DNA of 64,000 nt from Sandaracinaceae bacterium (GTDB lineage Bacteria; Myxococcota_A; Polyangia; Polyangiales; Sandaracinaceae), in NCBI GenBank assembly GCA_020633195.1, contig JACKEC010000024.1, positions 120,705 through 184,704 of the forward strand, in the 5' to 3' direction. This document shows, in pieces, positions 59,049-64,000 of this stretch. Position 1 is the first letter of the stretch; each line of letters opens with the position of its first letter. Both the position numbers and the translations under genes were made by a program. The notes beneath the pieces are model-generated. The model was not told the DNA's origin. It was given only the letters and a program-made list of their open reading frames with translations, and did no database searches.

Positions 59049-60617
59049 TTGGGGAACAAGGTCAAGGCGGCCAGGGTAGGGGCGCTGGTGCTGGCTGCGA
59101 TCGTCGGCGCCTTCGTCGTCTGGCGCCTGGTCGACGAGTCCGCCTCGAACACCGAGGGCTACCGGGTCTACACCTACCTCGACAACGCCCACGGCCTGAT
59201 CACCAAGAGCCGGGTGACGGTCGCGGGCCTGCCGGTGGGGACCATCGACGGGATCCGCCTCGAGAACGTCCGCGTCCGCGATCTGCCGTGCGAGCCGGAC
59301 CTGACCGTCGACGAGGACCTCTACACCACCGTCGCGCGCGTCGACCTGGTGATGCAGGAGGGCGTCGAGCTCTACGCCGACGCGACCGTCTCGCGTCGCT
59401 CCGCGTCGCTGCTCGGCGAGTACATCATGGCGGTCAACCCGGGTTCGCCGAGCGCGGTGCAGCTCGGGGACGGCGATCGCATCTGCAACGTCATCCACTC
59501 CTCGGACACCTCGGACCTCGTCGCGGATCTCGGCGCGGTGGCGCAGTCCGTCCGTCGCGTCGCGGAGCAGGTGGAGCGCACCTTCGGCACCGACGAGGGC
59601 GGCCGCCAGATGCAGTCGGCGTTGCGCAACCTCACCGAGGCGCTCGAGGCGGTGAACCGGACGATCCAGGCCAACGAGGCCGCGGTCACGCACACCCTCC
59701 AGAACATCGACTCGATCACGACCAACGCGGAGCCCGAGCTCGCCCGCATCCTCGCGAACATCGAGGCCGTCACGCGCGACATGCGCTCGATCATCGAGCA
59801 CAACCGGGACGGGCTCGACGAGGGCGTCGGCGAGGTCGGGCCGACCATCGCCTCGATCAACCGCGCCTCGCAGCAGCTCGAGCGCGTGCTCGAGGACGTG
59901 GGCGAGATCACCGAGCGCACGGCGGCGGGGGAGGGGACGATCGGCCGGCTCACCTCCGACGAGCACCTCATCGACGAGGCCGAAGAGACGATCGAGGGCA
60001 TCAACACCTTCGTCGGCGGCCTCTCGCGCCTGCGGACGATCGTGGGCCTGCGGTCCGAGTACCTGTTCCTGGCGAACGCCTTCAAGAACTACATCGAGAT
60101 CCGGCTCGCCCCCGGCGAGGACCGCTACTTCCTCATCCAGCTCATCGACGATCCCCGCGGCCGGACCCAGTTCACGACCACGCAGGTGCGCACGAGCCCG
60201 CCGCGGGAGGGCGACCCGCCGTTCTACGAGGAGGTCCGCGCGACCACCTCGGAGCAGCTGCTCTTCTCCCTCCAGCTCGCCAAGCGCCTCTACTTCATGA
60301 CGTTCCGGTTCGGGATCCTCGAGAGCTCGGGCGGGATCGGCGTCGACCTCCACTTCTTCGACGACCGCCTCGAGATCAACGCGGACCTGTTCCGGTTCGG
60401 CGATCAGACCTTCCCGTCGCTCCGCGTGCGCCTGAGCTACGAGATCGTGCGGACCCTGTTCGTCCTCGGCGGCGTGGACAACATCCTCAACGCGGACCCC
60501 AGCGTTCCGTCCCAGAACGGCGCGGACTTCTTCCTCGGCGCGATGCTCCGCTTCGACGATCGCGACCTGGTCGGGCTGCTGCCCTTCCTCGGCGGGCTCG
60601 CCGGAGGCTTGAACTGA
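59049..60617 (+). CDS. MCE (MlaD-like) lipid-transfer protein with beta-rich C-terminus
   Basis: A TTG start 15 bases after the MMPL stop gives 522 residues. An N-terminal helix (VGALVLAAIVGAFVVWRLVD) anchors an MCE domain (about 32-150: GLITKSRVTVAGLPVGTIDG, then VSRRSASLLGEYIMAVNPG). A long helical section with coiled-coil features follows (about 150-340). The last 170 residues are strand-rich (RFGILESSGGIGVDLHFFDD and LRVRLSYEIVRTLFVLGGVD) and resemble part of an outer-membrane barrel. Such a chain could bridge the two membranes and carry lipids. Confidence 0.88.
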   Translation: MGNKVKAARVGALVLAAIVGAFVVWRLVDESASNTEGYRVYTYLDNAHGLITKSRVTVAGLPVGTIDGIRLENVRVRDLPCEPDLTVDEDLYTTVARVDLVMQEGVELYADATVSRRSASLLGEYIMAVNPGSPSAVQLGDGDRICNVIHSSDTSDLVADLGAVAQSVRRVAEQVERTFGTDEGGRQMQSALRNLTEALEAVNRTIQANEAAVTHTLQNIDSITTNAEPELARILANIEAVTRDMRSIIEHNRDGLDEGVGEVGPTIASINRASQQLERVLEDVGEITERTAAGEGTIGRLTSDEHLIDEAEETIEGINTFVGGLSRLRTIVGLRSEYLFLANAFKNYIEIRLAPGEDRYFLIQLIDDPRGRTQFTTTQVRTSPPREGDPPFYEEVRATTSEQLLFSLQLAKRLYFMTFRFGILESSGGIGVDLHFFDDRLEINADLFRFGDQTFPSLRVRLSYEIVRTLFVLGGVDNILNADPSVPSQNGADFFLGAMLRFDDRDLVGLLPFLGGLAGGLN

Positions 60618-60679
60618 TGGTCCGCGCTCGATCGCCCCGGCGAGAAATACGCGCGGCCCGGAGCGCGTAGGGGAGACCG

Positions 60680-61636
60680 ATGGGGATCACCGACGGGGCC
60701 AAGTCCGTCGCGGGCAAGGCGGCGCACGGCACGAAGGCCGCCGCCGTGGCGGTCGCGGGCGGCACCAAGGCGGTGGCCGTCGGTTACTGGCGTGGCCTCA
60801 CGTACCCCTTCAAGGGCGTCAAGTTCGTTTTCTTCCAGCACCCGGGGCTCGTCCGGTTCTGGATCTTCCCGATCCTGATCACGGGGGTCTTCCTCGCGGC
60901 GACCACTTGGGTGGGCTGGAACAGCTACGAGGGGATCACGAACGCCATCTGGCGCGATCCCACGGCCGCGCCGGTGCTCCAGAAGACGATCCCCGGCGGG
61001 CTGAGCAAGGACAAGCACCACGACAAGCGGCTGACGGTCAACGACCACGACTGGCTCGACGTCACGGGGCACTGGGTCCACGCGACGTTCGGGATCCTGA
61101 TCCTCCTCTTGATCTGGGGGCTCGGGATCATCGCCGCGATCTTCCTGACCAACGTCTTCGCGGCCCCCTTCAACGACCTGCTCAGCGAGGAGGTGGAGCG
61201 ACTAGCCACGGGCCGAGAGGGCCCGCCGTTCAGCCTCCAGATCCTCATGCGCGACTCCGTGCGCACGGTGGGCCTCGAGGCGCTCAAGCTCGGGGTCTAC
61301 CTGATCGTCATGGGGCCGCTCGCCGTCGCCTCGAACGTCGTGCCGGGCATCGGGCACTTCCTCTACAGCATCTTCGGCTTCCTCTTCACCGCGATGTACT
61401 TCGCCATCGACTACATCGACTGGCCCGCGTCGCGCCGGAACCGCAGCACCTCGTACCGCTTCGGCATGTTGAGCGAGCACTTCCTCCCGATGTTCGGCTT
61501 CGGGACCGGGGTCTGGCTCTTCCTCTTCATCCCGCTGCTCAACCTGCTCTTCATGCCGGCGGCGGTCGCGGGGGGCACGCTGATGTTCCTCGATCTCGAG
61601 GGCGAGGGGCCGGAGGCGGCGGCGGCGAACGTCTGA
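60680..61636 (+). CDS. EI24/CysZ-like membrane protein
   Basis: This 318-residue protein has an Ala/Lys-rich N-terminal stretch (about 1-45), then at least four long hydrophobic helices (IFPILITGVFLAATTWVGW; ILILLLIWGLGIIAAIFL). FAAPFNDLLSEEVERLATG fits the EI24/CysZ family, which in some bacteria imports sulfate and in others has unknown function. It is the last gene of the plus-strand cluster, 62 bases after the MCE gene. A link to the lipid pathway is by position only. Confidence 0.82.
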   Translation: MGITDGAKSVAGKAAHGTKAAAVAVAGGTKAVAVGYWRGLTYPFKGVKFVFFQHPGLVRFWIFPILITGVFLAATTWVGWNSYEGITNAIWRDPTAAPVLQKTIPGGLSKDKHHDKRLTVNDHDWLDVTGHWVHATFGILILLLIWGLGIIAAIFLTNVFAAPFNDLLSEEVERLATGREGPPFSLQILMRDSVRTVGLEALKLGVYLIVMGPLAVASNVVPGIGHFLYSIFGFLFTAMYFAIDYIDWPASRRNRSTSYRFGMLSEHFLPMFGFGTGVWLFLFIPLLNLLFMPAAVAGGTLMFLDLEGEGPEAAAANV

Positions 61637-61649
61637 ATATTTTTCGACG

Positions 61650-61697
61650 TTTGCCGTCGATATGCCCCGAAGATATCCTCCCGCCAGGTCGGAGGGG
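61650..61697 (+). promoter_or_regulatory. Candidate promoter and strong RBS for secreted protein gene
   Basis: TTGCCG (61650-61655) and TATCCT (61673-61678) are spaced by 17 bases in an unusually AT-rich patch, and GGAGGGG (61691-61697) precedes the ATG at 61701. A hairpin TCGACG-TTTGC-CGTCGA (61643-61659) overlaps the -35 region. Confidence 0.45.
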
Positions 61698-61700
61698 CCC

Positions 61701-62726
61701 ATGAAGAGAAACACGGTCATCAGTCTCACCGTGCTGGCGAGCGCGCTCTGTTTGCTCGCCGTCAGCGTGGACGCCCAGCGCGGTCGTCGTGGTCGTCGCC
61801 GAGGTGGCGCAGCCGCCACGCCCGCACAGCAAGCCGCTCCGCAGAGCGCCGCCATCGCCGAGTCGCTCGGCGAGCTGCGGTGGGGCATGGAGCCGCAGCA
61901 GGTCCACGCGTACTTCCGTACGCAGATCGAGAACACGTACCGGCCGCGCCTCGCGAAGGCGCCCGGGACGATCGAGGAGGACCGCATCCGTCGCGAGATG
62001 TCCGACGAGATCCGGCGCCTGCGCGAGAGCTACGTGCGCTTCGAAGGCACGCGGACCGGCTGGGACCTGAGCTTCCTGCGGGGCGAGTTCACCCACGGCA
62101 ACCGCGAGTCGATGCTCGTCTACAGGGACGGAAACTCCCAGAATTTCTACTTCTTCATGAGGGGCCGCCTCTGGAAGTGGTACAAGGCCTTCGACGCCAG
62201 CGTCTTCCATGGCCAGACCTTCGAGCAGTTCGCGGGCGCCGTGCAGGGCCGGTTCGGCGAGGCCGCCGATCGCTCCGGGACGCTCGTCGAGGGTGGCCCG
62301 CGCCAACGCTGGCTCGAGTGGCAGGACTCGACGACGCGCCTGCGCGCGATCGACCAGACGCAGTTCTACGGGTTCTACTGCCTCGTCTTCGAGGACAAGG
62401 GCACGCTGTCCCGGCTGAGCGAGCTGCGCACCAACACGCAGCAGCCGGGCGGACAGGGTGACCACGCGCTCGTCGAGTCGGTGCTCCTCCCGGCCGACGG
62501 CGAGGCGCCCGCGGGCGACGGCAACGCGGACATCGCCGACCGGATCACGGGGAACATCCGCCGCAACCAGCAGGCGCCCGAAGGCACGCCCGCCCGCGGC
62601 TCGAGCGGGGCCCGCGGCTCGAGCGGCTCCTCCGGCTCGAGCGGCTCCTCCGGCTCGTCCGGGTCGAGCTCGAGCGGTCGCCGTGGATCGAGCTCGAACG
62701 ACCCGCTCGATCTCTCGGATCTCTGA
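61701..62726 (+). CDS. Secreted protein with Arg-rich start and Ser/Gly tail
   Basis: This 341-residue protein has a signal peptide (KRNTVISLTVLASALCLLAV, then SVDAQ) followed at once by a very basic RGRRGRRRGG stretch. The central domain (about 50-240) is rich in aromatic residues (NFYFFMRGRLWKWYKAFDAS) and polar helices; I do not recognise it. The C-terminal 60 residues are low-complexity GSSGSSGS repeats ending DPLDLSDL. The start is fixed by the GGAGGGG site. It may be a wall- or matrix-bound protein. Confidence 0.8.
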   Translation: MKRNTVISLTVLASALCLLAVSVDAQRGRRGRRRGGAAATPAQQAAPQSAAIAESLGELRWGMEPQQVHAYFRTQIENTYRPRLAKAPGTIEEDRIRREMSDEIRRLRESYVRFEGTRTGWDLSFLRGEFTHGNRESMLVYRDGNSQNFYFFMRGRLWKWYKAFDASVFHGQTFEQFAGAVQGRFGEAADRSGTLVEGGPRQRWLEWQDSTTRLRAIDQTQFYGFYCLVFEDKGTLSRLSELRTNTQQPGGQGDHALVESVLLPADGEAPAGDGNADIADRITGNIRRNQQAPEGTPARGSSGARGSSGSSGSSGSSGSSGSSSSGRRGSSSNDPLDLSDL

Positions 62727-62785
62727 GCGCCGCCTCTGTTAGACTTCGCCGTGGAGGAGCCGGTGCTCCTCCGCGGGATACCCGG

Positions 62786-63637
62786 TTGCCGCGCTTTCGA
62801 CTCCGCTTCTTGCTGCAAGAGTTCGATCTGGTCGGACCCGAAGTGGTGCTCGGCCGGAGCCCGGACTGCCACATCACGATCGAGGATCCGCTGATCAGCC
62901 GGCGCCACGCCCGCATCGCGATCCACGACGACGTGGCCACGGTCGCCGACCTCGGCTCCCGCAACGGCGTCCGGGTCAACGGCCGCAGCATCGACGGAGA
63001 GACGGAGCTCAAGGACGGCGATCGCGTCCGCCTCGGGACCCAGGAGCTCCTGTTCTCCGTCGTCCGGCGCAAGGACCGCCCCGCTCGCCCCACGGGCTAC
63101 ATGCGGGTCTGTCACGCGTGCGGGACGCCGTACCCGGAGGGGAGCCCCGCGTGCCCACACTGCGGCGCGCCCGCCCTCGAAGAGGAGGACACGGTCAGCG
63201 GCATGATGGTGGAGTCTCGCCGCAACTGGACGTTCCAGCTCCTCGGCGAGGTCATCGAGCGCGCGCTGAGCACCAGCCGCGCCGCCGAGGCCGACCGCCT
63301 GATGCGCCGCGCGGCCAAGGAGGTCGACGATCGCCTCGCCGCGGGCGAGCGGCTCGACACCGACCACATCTCCATGATCTCGAGCTTCGCGGTCCGCCTC
63401 GCCCGTCTCCTCGGCGGCAGCGAGTGGGTCGCGTGGGCGCTCACGCTCCACCGGCGTCAGGGCAAGATGCTCGCGGACGAGGTCATCGATCGGCTCGAGG
63501 AGCTCGATCTGGCCGCGCTCTCCGACGTCCCGCCCGTCCTCGACAGCTACGTGAGCTGGTACAAGACCAAGCCGCCTCCGGCGCCCTCGCCGGACCTGTC
63601 GCGGCTCGCGCGCCTCGAGCAGCTCCTGTCCGCCTGA
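62786..63637 (+). CDS. FHA-zinc ribbon protein with C-terminal helical domain
   Basis: A TTG start gives 283 residues. An FHA domain fills about 1-95 (VVLGRSPDCHITI, ISRRHARIAI, DLGSRNGVRVNG) and should bind phosphothreonine. A zinc ribbon follows at about 110-135 (VCHACGTPYPEGSPACPHCG). The last 130 residues are helical (GSEWVAWALTLHRRQ, DEVIDRLEELDL). This region resembles the protein encoded convergently at 63644-64000. It probably acts in Ser/Thr-kinase signalling or secretion control (inference). Confidence 0.88.
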   Translation: MPRFRLRFLLQEFDLVGPEVVLGRSPDCHITIEDPLISRRHARIAIHDDVATVADLGSRNGVRVNGRSIDGETELKDGDRVRLGTQELLFSVVRRKDRPARPTGYMRVCHACGTPYPEGSPACPHCGAPALEEEDTVSGMMVESRRNWTFQLLGEVIERALSTSRAAEADRLMRRAAKEVDDRLAAGERLDTDHISMISSFAVRLARLLGGSEWVAWALTLHRRQGKMLADEVIDRLEELDLAALSDVPPVLDSYVSWYKTKPPPAPSPDLSRLARLEQLLSA

Positions 63638-63650
63638 CGCGGCTCAGGCG
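63631..63650. terminator. Hairpin holding both convergent stop codons
   Basis: CGCCTGA (63631-63637) pairs with TCAGGCG (63644-63650) around CGCGGC. The stem contains the FHA gene's stop and the stop of the opposing gene. Confidence 0.5.
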
Positions 63651-64000
63651 CCGACGACGCGCTCGATGCCCTCGAGGCGTCGGACCTGGAACTGCTGCGC
63701 GATGGAGAGCGTCGCCTGGCGGGCGCGGAGGTTCTTCATGTAGCTGCGGAGCGCCGGGCCGCCGGGGTAGCGGATCTGCCGGACGAGCTCGTGCAAGCGG
63801 TCGATGACGTCGGGGTCGATGAGCGCCTCGCAGGCGTCGTGCATCTCGAACACCCAGTCCACCCACGAGCCCTTGCGCATGCCCGACGCGAGCTGGAGCG
63901 CGTACTGCGTCGCGATGAGCAGCTTGTCGGGGGCCGGCTTGCGACCCCCCGCCCGGACCTCTTCGAGCATCTGCTTGAGCCGCCGCCCCAGCATCCGCTC
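63644..64000 (-). CDS. Helical-domain protein, paralog of FHA protein C-terminus; 5' end uncertain
   Basis: At least 116 residues from an ATG at 63994, but the frame stays open to the window edge, so the gene may begin outside. KGSWVDWVFEMHDACEALID followed by PDVIDRLHELVRQIRYPGG aligns with the C-terminus of the FHA protein next door (GSEWVAWALTLHRRQGKMLA, DEVIDRLEELD), and the ends RLEGIERVVGA and RLEQLLSA also match. No enzyme motif is seen. The two genes are convergent with six bases between their stops. Confidence 0.75.
   Translation of the reverse strand, partial: ERMLGRRLKQMLEEVRAGGRKPAPDKLLIATQYALQLASGMRKGSWVDWVFEMHDACEALIDPDVIDRLHELVRQIRYPGGPALRSYMKNLRARQATLSIAQQFQVRRLEGIERVVGA

Noticed and set aside
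62600..62690. GSSGSSGS tail as a frameshift or assembly artefact.
   Set aside because: The frame continues cleanly to a sensible acidic end (DPLDLSDL), and such tails occur in secreted proteins.

Overview
The window is very GC-rich chromosomal DNA packed with genes. The gene content points to a Myxococcota bacterium, probably of the Polyangiales/Sandaracinus type (inference). The evidence is a eukaryote-like Ser/Thr kinase, FHA proteins, many predicted lipoproteins whose lipobox is followed by Asp/Ala/Gly-rich linkers, a four-EF-hand protein, an Hsp70 of unusual layout and a PilT-like ATPase. I found no rRNA, tRNA, insertion sequence, prophage or CRISPR array. No stretch longer than 300 bases lacks a gene; the longest gap is 26748-27031.

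Layout. At 1-7.2 kb, a TPR protein and a Kelch-like lipoprotein (minus strand) diverge from an amino-acid permease and a Ser/Thr kinase. At 7.3-13.6 kb lie purF, a PRMT-like methyltransferase, a GMC oxidoreductase, a phosphodiester glycosidase-like protein and an FHA-GGDEF diguanylate cyclase. At 13.7-21.3 kb lie a penicillin-binding transpeptidase, a PilT-like ATPase, a SPOR protein, an orphan TRAP-type binding protein, a radical SAM/SPASM enzyme and a lipoprotein/ECF sigma/FecR-TPR set. gyrA is at 21.4-24.1 kb. At 24.2-28.2 kb come an FG-GAP lipoprotein and TPR pair (a second copy of the module at the left edge), a TDAG-repeat lipoprotein and an HEAVH-motif protein. At 28.2-35.4 kb are an Hsp70 with a long internal linker, its J-protein, hisB-hisH-hisA-hisF and a membrane protein with PEGA-like domains. 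At 35.4-39.9 kb (minus) a polysaccharide-precursor block holds an O-methyltransferase, a phosphomannomutase, mannose-1-phosphate guanylyltransferase and UppP. At 39.9-43.6 kb (minus) is an envelope operon of DUF3570, DUF4266, SH3-barrel and lipoprotein genes. At 43.7-50 kb are an M19-like dipeptidase with altered metal ligands, an EF-hand protein, two membrane proteins, an EamA transporter and an esterase lipoprotein.

The most interesting region is 50.2-61.6 kb. Eight consecutive plus-strand genes encode an inositol monophosphatase-family enzyme, a GH3-type acyl-amide synthetase, myo-inositol-1-phosphate synthase, a DegT-type aminotransferase, a UPF0104/flippase-like membrane protein, an MMPL/RND transporter, an MCE (MlaD) protein with a beta-rich C-terminus, and an EI24/CysZ-like membrane protein. 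Together they look like a pathway that makes an inositol- or aminocyclitol-containing amphiphile and moves it through the envelope (inference). The window ends with a secreted Ser/Gly-tailed protein and two convergent genes that share a C-terminal domain, one of them fused to an FHA domain and a zinc ribbon.
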